DNA of 64,000 bases, taken from the NCBI RefSeq assembly GCF_032854445.1, contig NC_088295.1, positions 40,351,385 to 40,415,384 of the forward strand, read 5' to 3'. This document shows positions 39,101 to 50,048 of the stretch, in pieces; position 1 is the first letter of the stretch; each line of letters starts with the position of its first letter. The notes beneath the pieces were generated by a model that did not search any database, had not been told where the DNA came from, and worked only from the letters and a program-made list of their open reading frames with translations. The translations under genes were made by a program, and so were the position numbers. The DNA is from Liolophura sinensis. Lineage: Eukaryota > Mollusca > Polyplacophora > Chitonida > Chitonidae.

Positions 39101-39735
39101 AGGATTAAGAGCAACAACCAAATAAAGTCAAAACTACCCTTTTATTGGTGAGAAAGATGGTGGCATTTTAACCTGATGATTAAAATGAATTTGTGACCAT
39201 TCCTGGCTCTGTTTGGCAAAAGTAGTGATATTGATGCAACCAATCAGTCTCTGTGACAAATGCGATCACACACTCTTGCCAGTTTGAATGCATTTGTTAG
39301 TCGAGAGGTTTGCCAAATACCTTCAAGGGACATTCGTTTGCTTTAAATAAACCAATAAACCTGACCGCCATTATATAAGAGGAGAATTCCCGAACTCCGT
39401 TACACCATACAAATAGATAAATAAATACCAGTAAATGGAATGATTTCTGACAGTAGTGCTGTTTCCTATGTGTTCTGGCACGTGATGTTGTAAAAAAGTA
39501 CCTTTAACATGTTAACACAATTTGAATCCTTATATTTATTTATTCCCAGGCGGAGCAAATCTTCTACCTTCTGAAAAAGGTGGGACCTTTGCTGGAGATC
39601 GATGTTCCTTCCCAGATGTACCAGCTTTATATTACGGTCAAAGAAAAGTTCCTCTCCAGTAAAACAAGTGAAATGGTCAAGGATGTTTTACTGGACATCA
39701 TAGAGGCTAGGGCAGCTGGCTGGAAAACTGTGTAG
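30134..39735 (+). CDS. MIF4G-domain protein, MIF4GD/CTIF-like, 9 coding exons
   Basis: Exons: 30134-30341, 30821-30946, 32046-32171, 33128-33247, 33741-33968, 34528-34596, 36123-36241, 36549-36791 and 39550-39735. They sum to 1425 nt, 474 aa plus stop, all GT-AG and phase-consistent. The first half is basic and low in hydrophobics (KAEQRKPRRPTVE, RTLRKLLRKKPKE), like a disordered adaptor tail. From about residue 280 it is alpha-helical (LLSQGVSDLVIEALQ, LPFLNFVTVMYCCNVFHESA) and ends LLDIIEARAAGWKTV, closely matching the end of the MIF4GD domain (EIIEFRAAGWKT). By family knowledge such proteins are adaptors between mRNA-bound factors (SLBP or the cap-binding complex) and eIF4G/eIF3. It is longer than vertebrate MIF4GD (about 220 aa) and nearer PAIP1 in length. 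The ATG is the first in an exon that follows a good acceptor; the frame stays open upstream to that acceptor, so an additional 5' coding exon is possible. ATTAAA occurs near 40031. Confidence 0.85.
30342..30404. repeat. 17-bp tandem repeat directly after the first exon donor of the MIF4G gene
   Basis: TTAAGTTAATTGACAGT repeats about three and a half times. Each unit contains a CAG acceptor-like triplet but no pyrimidine tract of note. Confidence 0.7.
31355..31830. repeat. Minisatellite with 150-bp higher-order period, MIF4G gene intron 2
   Basis: Short units of about 22-25 bp built from GAAACATTCATCAAAACATT and AATATTCATC are arranged in a block that recurs at 150 bp three times, the last copy with point changes. 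Degenerate relatives extend to about 32030, just before exon 3 (32046). Confidence 0.85.
32294..32953. repeat. 110-bp minisatellite, six units, MIF4G gene intron 3
   Basis: Units begin AGTGTTTGTGTGTGGAGGAA at 32294, 32404, 32514, 32624, 32734 and 32844. Two variant types alternate (TGTCATCATCAGT and TATCTTTATCCGT). Since 110 is not a multiple of 3, the overlapping open frames rotate and are not genes. Confidence 0.95.
34650..34958 (+). mobile_element. SINE-A with an internal 26-bp expansion
   Basis: The SINE body (TACATGGGAAGGTCTGCCAG, GGTCGTGGGTTTCC) is followed by seven units of the segment TTGGCCGCTGCCATACAAGT plus GAAATG (about 34731-34915). The normal 3' end AACACTAATCAAATAAATT follows. 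A single-copy SINE motif has become a minisatellite. Confidence 0.88.
35262..35600 (+). mobile_element. SINE-C, diverged copy, MIF4G gene intron 6
   Basis: GGAAACAGGACTAGTTGGAT, GTCAGTATAATGTGGCTGGG and CATGGACTCACCCTGCCACC match the body of the element at 26290 in opposite orientation. The tRNA head is worn (GATCAAAACCGCG). Confidence 0.65.
35735..36080 (+). mobile_element. SINE-B copy, diverged, MIF4G gene intron 6
   Basis: TTCAGTCCCCACCTTGGACA, TGGAACCTTGGTGACAATAA and TGGTTTTCTCCAACCATGAA follow the SINE-B order with a degraded tRNA head. Confidence 0.65.
36792..39549 (+). other. Last intron of the MIF4G gene
   Basis: 2.76 kb of AT-rich sequence between exons 8 and 9. I see no repeat with clear boundaries and no extra exon that keeps phase. 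Confidence 0.6.
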
Positions 39736-40437
39736 AAGAAGATGGTGGTGGGCAGATATTGGTGGTCATTATGCTTATGTATAGCTAGTCATGCAGTCTT
39801 ATTTCTATGTATGGCATAAAGATTTCTACAAAAAGGAAATATAAACCATAAACTAATTTGGTCTTTTGTTAACTTTTGTTAGAATCAGTAAATTGTGTCT
39901 TTTGTGTCGTAGGATTAATAACTATGTTTTTTTAGCTATTTAGTTCTGAGATATTAGTGTTTAAAGAGGAAATATTGATACTTAGATAAAGCACCAGTAT
40001 GGTTTATGATATACATTTATGTTATATTTCATTAAAGATATGATGGATTAATTTGGAGATCTTGCTTTACAGTGATATATTTGTTGTTAATATATGTGAG
40101 TGAATATACTTTATTTAGTGTACACAACACCTGCATTATTAGAACAGCTACATGACAATTTTTGATAGATTAAATATCGACCAAATCATTGAGTTAGTGA
40201 AGAAAATACATGAGAAATTTGTGGCCACGAACCTTACAACAGAAAGAATTGTTTAGTTGCTGTGGAGCAATACCAGAATCATCGTAAAGCGAAGATGCAT
40301 CAGGGTCTTTTTGATTTGTAACATACATGTATATTTAAACCAAAAAAGTACTGTGAATATAAAGATTGGTTTGCCTACCCAAAGAACAGATTGTATAACA
40401 GAGTTTAAAGACAGATTGCACTGTGTAACAGAATAAT

Positions 40438-40511
40438 GAATGAGTGATCCCGTAGTGAAGGTCTCATCCTGTAGTGAAGGTCTCATCCCATAGTGAAGGT
40501 CTCATCCCGTA
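40438..40511. repeat. 21-bp tandem repeat, about 3 units
   Basis: TAGTGAAGGTCTCATCCC recurs with short spacers, 0.7 kb after the MIF4G gene stop. Confidence 0.7.
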
Positions 40512-40783
40512 CTTGAAGTACAGTACTTGAAAGCAACACTTTGGCTAATCAGGTTGTTATGTTGTATAAAGGCATAAATATAGATACAAAATTGATCATA
40601 TTTTGAGTCAAGTTGTATATCGCCTTTATACAGGTAATACCTAGTGCATCTGAACTGACATCTGCATTGTGGAACAGTGATAATTAACCCATGATTTGAA
40701 AACATAATAGAGCACATTATGTGATGTAGATCAACATTAGCATCATCTAAAAAGAAGAAAGTGTTTAGTGACCAGAATAATAT

Positions 40784-40842
40784 GGATCGTATCAGTGAAA
40801 TATTCTTGAGTATGGCGTAAAACACCAATCAAATAAATAAAT
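40784..40842 (+). mobile_element. SINE-A 3' end fragment
   Basis: GTGAAATATTCTTGAGTATG, GCGTAAAACACCAATC, AAATAAATAAAT. Confidence 0.8.
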
Positions 40843-41039
40843 CATGCAGGATTTCAGTTTGCACTGACTAGTACTGTTTTAAGGTAAATGTCTTTCATCA
40901 TGTTGTTTTGTAGTGCTAGCGACAATGTTGTACATACTGAAGGCAAAGTTCTGCTAATGGCCTTTTATTCAGTTTGGCCATGCTGTGTTGTCCATATTAA
41001 ATGTAAGGTAATAGGTATTGTGCCTTGTGGCTATCTCAT

Positions 41040-42452
41040 ATTGTCCAGACTGAATGTAAGGTACTGCTGTTTCCCATGTCTTGTGACTATGTCATGTTGT
41101 CCAGACTGAATGTAAGGTACTGCTGTTTCCTTTGCCTTGTGACTATGTCATGTTGTCCAGACTGAATGTACGGCACTGCTGTTTCCTTTGCCTTGTGACT
41201 ATGTCATGTTGTCCAGACTGAATGTACGGCACTGCTGTTTCCTTTGCCTTGTGACTGTGTCATGTTGTCCAGACTGAATGTAAGGCACTGCTGTTTCCTT
41301 TGCCTTGTGACTGTGTCATGTTGTCCAGACTGAATGTAAGGGACTGCTGTTTCCTTGCCTTGTGACTATGTCATGTTGTCCAGACTGAATGTACGGCACT
41401 GCTGTTTCCTTTGCCTTGTGACTGTGTCATGTTTTCCAGACTGAATGTACGGCACTGCTGTTTCCTTTGCCTTGTGACTGTGTCATGTTGTCCAGACTGA
41501 ATGTAAGGGACTGCTGTTTCCTTTGCCTTGTGACTATGTCATGTTGTCCAGACTGAATGTACGGCACTGCTGTTTCCTTTGCCTTGTGACTGTGTCATGT
41601 TGTCCAGACTGAATGTAAGGCACTGCTGTTTCCTTGCCTTGTGACTATGTCATGTTGTCCAGACTGAATGTAAGGTACTGCTGTTTCCTTGCCTTGTGAC
41701 TATGTCATGTTGTCCAGACTGAATGTAAGGTACTGCTGTTTCCTTTGCCTTGTGACTATGTCATGTTGTCCAGACTGAATGTAAGGTACTGCTGTTTCCT
41801 TTGCCTTGTGACTATGTCATGTTGTCCAGACTGAATGTACGGCACTGCTGTTTCCTTTGCCTTGTGACTATGTCATGTTGCCCAGACTGAATGTGAGGTA
41901 CTGTTGTTCCTATGTCTTCTGACTATGTCACATTGTCCAGACTGAATGTACGGCACTGCTGTTTCCTTTGCCTTGTGGCTATGTCACATTGTCCAGACTG
42001 AATGTAAGATACTACTGTTTCCTGTGTCTTGTGGTTATGTCACATTGTCCAGACTGAATGTAAGATACTGCTGTTTCCTTTGCCTTGTGACTATGTCACA
42101 TTGTCCAGACTGAATGTAAGATACTACTGTTTCCTGTGTCTTGTGGTTATGTCACATTGTCCAGACTGAATGTAAGATACTGCTGTTTCCTTTGCCTTGT
42201 GACTATGTCACATTGTCCAGACTGAATGTAAGATACTACTGTTTCCTGTGTCTTGTGGTTATGTCACATTGTCCAGACTGAATGTAAGATACTGCTGTTT
42301 CCTTTGCCTTGTGACTATGTCACATTGTCCAGACTGAATGTAAGATACTGCTGTTTCCTTTGCCTTGTGACTATGTCACATTGTCCAGACTGAATGTAAG
42401 GTACTGCTGTTTGGCTATGACTTGTGGCTATGTTATGCTGTCCAAATTGACC
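41040..42452. repeat. 56-57-bp minisatellite, about 25 units
   Basis: The unit contains TGTCCAGACTGAATGTA, then GGCACTGCTGTTTCC and CTTGTGACTATGTCA. The right third alternates two variants (TTTGCCTTGTGAC and TGTGTCTTGTGGT) as a two-unit higher-order repeat. Decayed units extend left to about 40920. It is intergenic. Confidence 0.95.
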
Positions 42453-45310
42453 GTATGGTACTGTATAAAACTAGTCATGTCTATATACTGTACCCATTTC
42501 ATGTACATGTATGGTGGATATGTTTTTAATCTTTGTTGCTTGTGCAGAATTAGTGTTGTATAAATACAGAGCCTTTTTAATTCATTTTTAATGTTCACTA
42601 TATCAAGACCATTCCCAGTTTTAAAGTTTTGGAACTGTGTTGTCATTATGGTTACATGAGCGTCTTTTTGCTTGAATCTGACATGGTGTTATAGGCCAAA
42701 AATGTGAGAAAAGTAGGGTATGATTTTACTGATCAGGTCATACTTCTGCTGACAGTGCAGTTAAAAGTCCGTGATAAAGTTGATGGATGTTCTACATAGC
42801 CCTGATGCTGTATTTACTGTGCTCTACAGTAGGAACCAGTGTGTTGATTACATTTCTGTTACGTGGCATTTCACATTATTTGGATTGATTCACATTAATA
42901 TCTGCTCCTCTGCACATTTGTATTTGGGCTTTTAGATATTGAAGGATTGGACTTGCTCACTTCATATTACCTGGCTTCACTTTTCTGAAGGTCTTAGATG
43001 ATGATTTCTCTTGTTGTAATATTTTTATCTTGCATTCCCTTTTTACTCACATGGCTTTCTTAGCTCACCATCCAAGATGTGTTTTTATGTGAAACATATG
43101 CCCAGTGTATGGGCGTATCTCAAATAATCATTGTTGCAATCATGTCTTGTCTTTATTTTATTTTCAAGTTTTAAAACCGGCTTTATTTATGTACTAGTAT
43201 ACACCACTCATAATGTCAGTATTTTTCCTGTTAAATCTTACGCCAATAGCAGCCTTTCAGCCTTTGCAGTTTTTTTTTTCTTTTTTCTTTTTTTTAATGT
43301 TTTTTTATTTTTATTATGCCTTGTCGAAAACAGACCGAACTGCATCCAGCTGTGTGTCCAGCTTGAGTAACATCATGCTTAAATTGTCTCAGAATGTCTG
43401 AACTTTTTCATACATAGTTTGTGCTATATGTTCTGCTGGTAACTGGTTGGAAAAGTTTTTGTAGGGACCTTTTAATTCCACCAGCTAATCGGTCATGTGT
43501 ATATAAGTCATGTGTATTCTTGTTGTACAGAAATAAATGATCGTTTGCACCGGGTGTGTTCTCCTAAGGCTACATACAGGCATCTAGAAATAATCATTAT
43601 GGAAGACACAAGCGATAGTTTTCAGAGTTTTTTTGTGTATTCTTGTTGTACAGAAATAAATGATCGTTTGCACCGGGTGTGTTCTCCTAAGGCTACATAC
43701 AGGCATCTAGAAATAATCATTATGGAAGACACAAGCGATAGTTTTCAGAGATAGGCTGTGTCACTACAGTTGTCCTCGCTTAAACACAGCAGGGTAGGAT
43801 TAATTCACACCACCAGATTCCAGGTCACTTTTCCAAGGCTTCCTTAATGTTGGGGACAGGTCGTGGCCTTGCCTATGAGATCCATTGGACAGGGAATTGT
43901 AGACTACCCCTTCAGTGTAGGCATACGTGGTGACAAGAAACGGACGATGACGCTCGTGAAACGTTGGAGAACACCTTCACTTAAGCCCCGTCCAGACTAT
44001 CCAACATTGTTCAACTTTTGTTGACTCAACAGTAAGTTAAATGCTGTTGAGGTAAGTTGAGTGCCCCGTCCACACAATAATAAATCTGAGGAGGAGATAA
44101 TGAACCTTACTGTGACGATATAAAGGAATGTCTCAGCACACACAAGTACACACACACACACACCCAAGAATATGTATTTTCATGTATAAGCAATCTGATA
44201 TTACATTTATCAACGAAATGCGGAAGCAGATAAGTTAAATCTCTGTACAGGCCAGGAGGTGTGAGAGCTTATTGGCTCTGAGCCTGGTTGCGCCTGCTTG
44301 CAGCGAGTGTATAAGGCCTTTGACTTATGAGGTCATGTGTTCAAATCCCCCTTCGCTGTTGCTTTCGCGGCTTTAAGTTTGTTATTCACCTTGCGAAGGT
44401 GGGCAGTTTAGACCCGCCACATTCGTTCCTCCATCCAAAAATGACTGCTGTCCTTTAAATTAAAAATTCTGGAGCAATGCGTTTTAAAGGACCAGTCAAT
44501 TACGACTGTGTCAAATTGTCTGAATAATTAATTCATAATTAATAAAAAAATAAGTACAATTCTAAGAAGAATGAACCCTCGATCTTCCGCATACGTATAC
44601 TACGAATATATACACTTTTTTTTTACTATAAATAATCAAACATTTGGCCTAAATTCGACCTAAATGCACGGCCCCTAACCATCCAAACTGCCAATGGGCA
44701 AGATATTGCTGTATATACTGAACTGGTTCGGTTCCAGATGATGGTGTTTACTAACTCTGGTGGACGACAGAATCTTTGCTAAGCCTGTAGTTTATAAACG
44801 TCAGCCAAAACGTCTTTCCGGAGTCTAGTTTATAAACGTCGGTCAAGACAGTAAAACACAAAGGTGATGTCATTTTCTTGAACAAGGATAACTATGGAAC
44901 CTTCATATAGATATTATGCGCTTATAGGTATATTTGATCTAAATGCATTAATCTGTAACTATCACCCAAGCGCCCATGGCAAGATGTTGCATAGCATTCA
45001 GGAATCATAAATTACGGTGGCCGTGTGTATTGTACTCTTCCGGATTAAGGGGACAGTTTGGAACCACGCTGCAGGTAAGCCTATAACACTCGCTATACGC
45101 TACACTCTATTGGCCGTTTAAGTATGAAAACATATACATGATTACAGAACCATTTCTCTTCCCCCGCGGCTAAAACCGTTAGGATTCTCCAAAGGCAGAA
45201 AATCAAACTTACAAGGCTATTAAGTGCAAAACCTTTCAGGGGTCTTAAGGCCTATAATGGTTATACCTGGTTACTCCAGTGGAAATTTTCATTCTTCAAG
45301 CAGATACCGC
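42453..45310. other. Intergenic, no supported gene
   Basis: Holds the 123-bp duplication (43511), a (CA)n tract at 44147-44164, and a short direct repeat containing AGTTTATAAACGTC near 44790 and 44827. The remainder is AT-rich and unremarkable. Confidence 0.5.
43511..43756 (+). repeat. 123-bp in-frame tandem duplication, exon-like
   Basis: Two copies, 123 bp apart, are identical over about 117 bp. Each starts with a pyrimidine-rich stretch and TTGTTGTACAG, an acceptor-like site, then an open frame EINDRLHRVCSPKATYRHLE continuing to MEDTSDSFQ. As 123 is a multiple of three the frame passes through both copies. No flanking exon or family was recognised, so this may be a noncoding duplication. 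Confidence 0.75.
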
Positions 45311-45695
45311 GGGAACGGGCTGTGTCCTAGTGGTTAAAGGTGCTTGCTTTTCAATCGCAAGGGTACATGAAGTGCGAGTTCAAACCCGGCCTTGGACAAT
45401 GAGTCTAAATTCCACCGCTCTCCTTGCTTGTGGGGCCTTGGTGACAATGAGTGGTCGGCGACGGTCGTGAGGCCCTTTCCGCAGTCTAACGTTCGTTGAA
45501 GACCAATCGTCATCCACCAATATGGTCTGTATGTATGTACGTCCCATGCGTTTAAGTTCATCAGAAACTTGCTAAAGTTCGGTGGTACAGCCCGGGCGCT
45601 CCGGTTTCCTCCACCCATAAAACTGACCACCGTTGCATAGGTGAAATTTGATTGAGCATGGCGTTAAGCAATATAATCAAATAAATTAATTAATC
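45311..45695 (+). mobile_element. SINE-B, second tRNA-derived family, full length
   Basis: A box TCCTAGTGGTTAAAGGTG and B box GAGTTCAAACCCGG are spaced as in tRNA. The body has CCTTGGTGACAATGAGTG and CGGTTTCCTCCACCCATAAA, and the 3' end is GCGTTAAGCAATATAATCAA then ATAAATTAATTA. The tail resembles that of SINE-A, suggesting shared LINE machinery, but head and body differ. Confidence 0.85.
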
Positions 45696-45845
45696 GAGCT
45701 GACGAAATTAGTTTATAGGATAATGAGGAGGAAACTTATTGTTGTGATTGTGGTCTTGTCATTGTCAATGATAGCCCAAAACTTAATTCGAGTGATCAAT
45801 TCAAGTCCGTGTATTGATCAAGCAGAGATTTTAAATTTCAATGGC

Positions 45846-46071
45846 GGGGTAATGACCCAGGGGTCTCTCACCAATGCGGTCGCTGTGAGTTCAAGTCCAG
45901 CTCATGCTGGCTTCTTCTCCGGCAGTATGTGGGAAGGTCTGTCAGCAACCTGCGGATGGTCATGGGTTTCCCCCGGGCTGTGCCCGGTTTCCACCCACCA
46001 TAATGCTGGCCGCCATCGTATAAATGAAATATTCTTGAGTACGGCGTAAAACACCAATCAGATAAATAATT
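45846..46071 (+). mobile_element. SINE-A lacking the A-box end
   Basis: Starts at GGTAATGACCCAGGGGTCTC, has the B box (GAGTTCAAGTCC), full body and tail CAATCAGATAAATAAT. Confidence 0.9.
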
Positions 46072-46131
46072 GTGTTTTAAGGAATTTATCATGTGTCGAG
46101 TTGGTTCCTCCCCAAGTTCCTCCTGGCGTCC

Positions 46132-46202
46132 TTCCTCGTATCAGCGAAATATTTTTGAATACGGGGTAAAACACCAACCAAATTTATAAATAAATAAATG
46201 AA
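46132..46202 (+). mobile_element. SINE-A 3' end fragment
   Basis: ATCAGCGAAATATTTTTGAA, GGGGTAAAACACCAACC and an AAAT-rich tail, 60 bases after the previous copy. Confidence 0.7.
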
Positions 46203-46260
46203 TTACGAATAGAGTTTTTCAGTACACTGTATGCTGTGTCCCTATTGTCCATTTCACATT

Positions 46261-46529
46261 GGGGGCCTCCGTGGCTCAGTCGGTTAAAGCGCTAGCGCAG
46301 CGTAATGACCCAGGAGTCTCTCACCAATGCGGTCGCTGTGAGTTCAAGTCCAGCTCATGCTGGCTTCCTCTCGGGCCGTACGTGAGAAGGTCTTCCAGCA
46401 ACCTGCGGATGGTCGTGGGTTTTCCCCGGGCTGTGCCCGGTTTCCACCCACCATAATGCTGGCCGACGTCGTATAAGTGAAATATTCTTGAGTACGGCGT
46501 AAAACACCAATCAAAAAAAAAAAAAAAAA
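46261..46529 (+). mobile_element. SINE-A, full length with target-site duplication
   Basis: tRNA-derived head with A box (TGGCTCAGTCGGTTAAAGCG) and B box (GAGTTCAAGTCC), conserved body, 3' end GTAAAACACCAATC and an A-tail. The 13-bp target-site duplication TCCATTTCACATT lies at 46248-46260 and 46530-46542, showing a recent insertion by target-primed reverse transcription. It is the reference copy for the family in this window. Confidence 0.95.
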
Positions 46530-47429
46530 TCCATTTCACATTGTATTCGGAATCCCTGCATTGCTTGGATTGCTGATCTCAAAACAGATAACGAGCAACC
46601 CAAAATGCAGTTTAAAGATATTTTTTGGACATGTTAAAATCTTCCAGGACCCTGCATCTTAGTACATGTAGACCCCAAGAAAGAAAGAAATGTATTATCT
46701 ATGTACTGTAAAGTTCGAATCTATTTAACTGTATGCACATGTTCTAAATTTGCCATTGCTATGTGATCTGGGTTGTTCTCTTAAACGCCTACTCTTACAA
46801 TCAAGATTATACTTGTCAGTCATGCCCGCGCGTGACAAGTACTTTTATCTCCTTTTGTGGTCTCAACCTATGTACAGGCCTGCAGAAGTATCCTATAACC
46901 AAGGTCACATCATCTTCAGTAAATCAACTCAGACATTACGTATATCTTTACGGGTTAATGGTAGAGAAAGATAAGATATATATGCTAAGTGCCTGACACA
47001 TTTGGAATGATGAACAAGCTCGTGATCGCGTAGGCAGAGTCAGTAAGCTTGTACATTTCTGATTCTCTCGTTTACTTGGAATCCAACAGCACCACTGATA
47101 CTCTTATTTGCAATTTCGTTATCATTTTGTATATACTGAATAAATATAAAGGCTACAATGTACGCTCGACCCATTTGATTCCCCTCTAGCGGTTTAAGCA
47201 ACCATATCTGACCCAATACTTACTAGTGAGTGTTTCGTTATTAACACATATGTAGGGGAAACGTATGGAAGATGGATGCGCGAGTCGAGAACACGAGAAT
47301 GCGAGATTAGTGAAACCGCGCGATATATTATTGCTAATCTCGAGCAGATTGTTACATACCGCGCAGGAGTAACTACAAAAATCGCTTGGTTTTTGGAACT
47401 CCCGTGTTGTTGATCCGCGGGTTTTGTGA

Positions 47430-47596
47430 CGGGACACGCGAGTCGAAAACTCCAGAATGTGAGATTAGCGAATACTAGGCGATTTTTAAGCTATTCTCGC
47501 TGAAAAACAAATTTTTGACAAACTGCGCGAGATTAGCAATAAAATCGCACGGTTTATCTAATTTCGCATTCTCGATTTCTCGACTTGTGTGTCCCG
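47430..47596. mobile_element. MITE-like element with CGGGACAC termini (167 bp)
   Basis: Left CGGGACACGCGAGTCGA and right (reverse complement) CGGGACACACAAGTCGA form termini of about 55 bp with mismatches. Related CG-rich half-elements (GCGAGTCGAGAACACGAGAA at 47280 and GAGTCGAGATTAGGC near 47612) surround it, so several nested copies are likely between 47270 and 47690. Confidence 0.65.
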
Positions 47597-47725
47597 TTAT
47601 AAAACCCAGGAGTCGAGATTAGGCAAAACCGCGTGATTTTTTGCGCGAGGTTTTTGTTATTCTCCACTCTCGAGTTTTCGACTGCTTGTATTAAAAGACG
47701 CGGCTCCAAACGTAACTGGCGCAAT

Positions 47726-47860
47726 CCAGGGGCGGCTTGCACAAAGCCATCGAAGGTTAAGTCGACTGTAACTACCATAGCGGCACATGTTTAAAATATA
47801 CGTTGCCATGGTAATTACTATCAACTCATCCTACGATCGCTTTGTGCAAGAGGTCCCTGG
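47726..47860. mobile_element. MITE-like palindrome with CCAGGG termini (135 bp)
   Basis: Left CTTGCACAAAGCCATCGAAG pairs with right CTACGATCGCTTTGTGCAAG, and the ends CCAGGGGC and GTCCCTGG are inverted. Arms of about 50 bp surround a 30-bp centre. Confidence 0.8.
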
Positions 47861-48177
47861 CCATCAAATTTACAGTGTGGTGCATTTAAGCTCTATCTGT
47901 ACTAAACTCTTCGGGCAATTAAGTTGTGTGGACACGAGCTTATTTCAAATGAGATTGGTTTAAACATGCTCCTCGCGCCCCTATTACTAAAACGTTGTAT
48001 CGCTTAACTGCAATATCTGTCGAATAAATTGAAGTATAAAACAAATTGCTGAATATGTGACCAGACCATGAGAACTCGTGGTTACGACATGCATTTTTGA
48101 CGCAGCGAAAACGAAGATGTGTGCTAAATTGAACTGTTTATACATAAGGCCATATGCCATTTTGTACGTTTTTTCCT

Positions 48178-48330
48178 CTGCGGCCGTACGTGGGAAGGTC
48201 TTTCAGCAACCTGCGGATGGTTGTGAGTTTAACCCAGTCTCTGCCCGGTTTCCTCCCACAATAATGCTGGACGGCGTTGTGTAAGTGCAATATTCTTGAG
48301 TTCGGTGTAAAAAAAAAAAAAAAAAAAATG
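48178..48330 (+). mobile_element. SINE-A, 5'-truncated
   Basis: GGCCGTACGTGGGAAGGTCT through AATATTCTTGAGTTCGGTGT, ending in an A-tail of about 20 bases. Confidence 0.88.
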
Positions 48331-49004
48331 AATTAATTTTGTACGTTTTCTACCTGCGTACCCAATATGACTTAAAATTTCAAAAGTGCAGTTTTAGAGG
48401 CAAATAAATGTCACAAAATATTATTTTTGGTGCTGAAACTTTTATTTTCCAATAGAATATCATCCCATGTTCCAAGCAAATCTCAAAAGACCTGTCTAAA
48501 CCCTGTATAATACTCAGAATCGGGGGAAAAAAGAGCAAGATAGTCATGAACGAAATTTATGATCATCTAGGATACTTCGCGAGAAGATCAACAAAACTTT
48601 ACACATTATTTAAATCATTATTTCAGTTATTCAAGACGGGTGACATGTAAATTACCTCCATTAAATCAGTCGCCGGCTACTTGTCGCATATGGCAACTAT
48701 CACTGCAATGCCGCCGCTGATCTGGTTTTATTTTCTACATGTTGTAGTCTTTCGAAATGTAGGCCCAGACATCAAGTTTGACTATAAAATCAGATGTGGT
48801 ATCATGGAAAGGGGTTTATTTCAGATTTATATTAAGTGTGAAAGTCGGTAAAGGCCATCGAGCGATCAAATAAGGCGCTAGGAAGATTGCCTTAGACGGC
48901 TTCCATACATAGGCAAAATCAGTGCAGTCAGCGGCACGTATATCGCCGGAACGCAAGTCATTGTTAATTTAAAAGCTTGTTGAACGAAATATAGTTACTC
49001 TCGA

Positions 49005-49290
49005 ATGTTTCACTGACACAATGGCGCTCAGCTTCATGGGTGGAGGAAACCAGAATACACGACGTAAACCATGGACCTTTCGTAAGTTACTGACGAACTT
49101 TTCCACGTCACGCGCAGACACGCACACAATAGGCCCTATTGGTGGGAGACAAGTTGTCTGCATGTAGCGATAGGCCGCTCTAAAGGCAAACTCATTGTCG
49201 CCAGTTCCCCGCGGGCAGTGAGAGGGAGAGAATTTATAAATTCCCTGCCCAAGGTCGGATTTCAACCAGCACTCTAACTCTAACGTCATT
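49005..49290 (-). mobile_element. SINE-B copy
   Basis: CTTCATGGGTGGAGGAAACC, CGTAAGTTACTGACGAAC, CTCATTGTCGCCAGTTCCCC and CAAGGTCGGATTTCAACC (B-box complement) in order. Confidence 0.7.
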
Positions 49291-50048
49291 GTGAAATAAC
49301 ACCCAATAACAATTTCAGCAGGTTTTATCCAACAACTAATTTGAGTGTACCGCCTCAATGGTGTTTGAAACAGTGGTTTATGGCCTCGGACCCCCATTAA
49401 TTTTCCATAAGCGACAATGTTAACGTCTAGCGCTGTAGCTCAGTCCCAAACATTCCGTGGCCATTAAGCTTTGGTGCATACCTTGCCCAGCCTGTGAGAA
49501 AGAAGCCATAAAAATCTTGACATAGGTTGACCGTCAAAATCTGGACCTTTCCATGCCGGCAGCTGGGAGGCGTGCCTAGCAACGCCAAGGGGACGTCACT
49601 CGCAGCCTCATCACTACCTCACACCTTGTGTCTTCTCGCCCAGAATTTCAATCTTTCATCAATAAAGCTCATACCTCCTCAAAGTTTAGACAGTTTCCAG
49701 CATTTTAATACCAAGCATGCACCTGTGCACCAAAAATGGACGCCTGAGAGCAAAAAAAGACTTTATACCCTAAAATTCACAGAACTACAATCGTCCCTAC
49801 CAGAAAACGGAAGTTGTAATGGGGGTCTGTGTCCTTATATGGTTGGCCTACTGGCCTACATATTTATTTACATATGATTCCGACAGATATACCTTAAACT
49901 TTTTATTCATGAATGTTGAATGTAAGTACACGTAGTAACATTATTATACTAGTTGCGAGGCTAGCCGCAAAAAGTGAATGTGTGCCGAACGGCAGTGGCA
50001 GTGATCTAACACCCTGGAGCGCTGAGGGCAGTATGGAGAATATAGGTC

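Noticed and set aside
45334-45630. 98-codon minus-strand frame
   Set aside because: Lies entirely within the SINE-B element.
46261-46340. tRNA-like A and B boxes suggesting a tRNA gene (also at 12744, 45311 and 26632)
   Set aside because: The acceptor stems do not close, no plausible anticodon arm is present, and each continues into a conserved SINE body and tail.
49527-49877. 116-codon plus-strand frame
   Set aside because: No recognisable domain, no splice context and no matching frame elsewhere. Kept only as a remark on the intergenic region.
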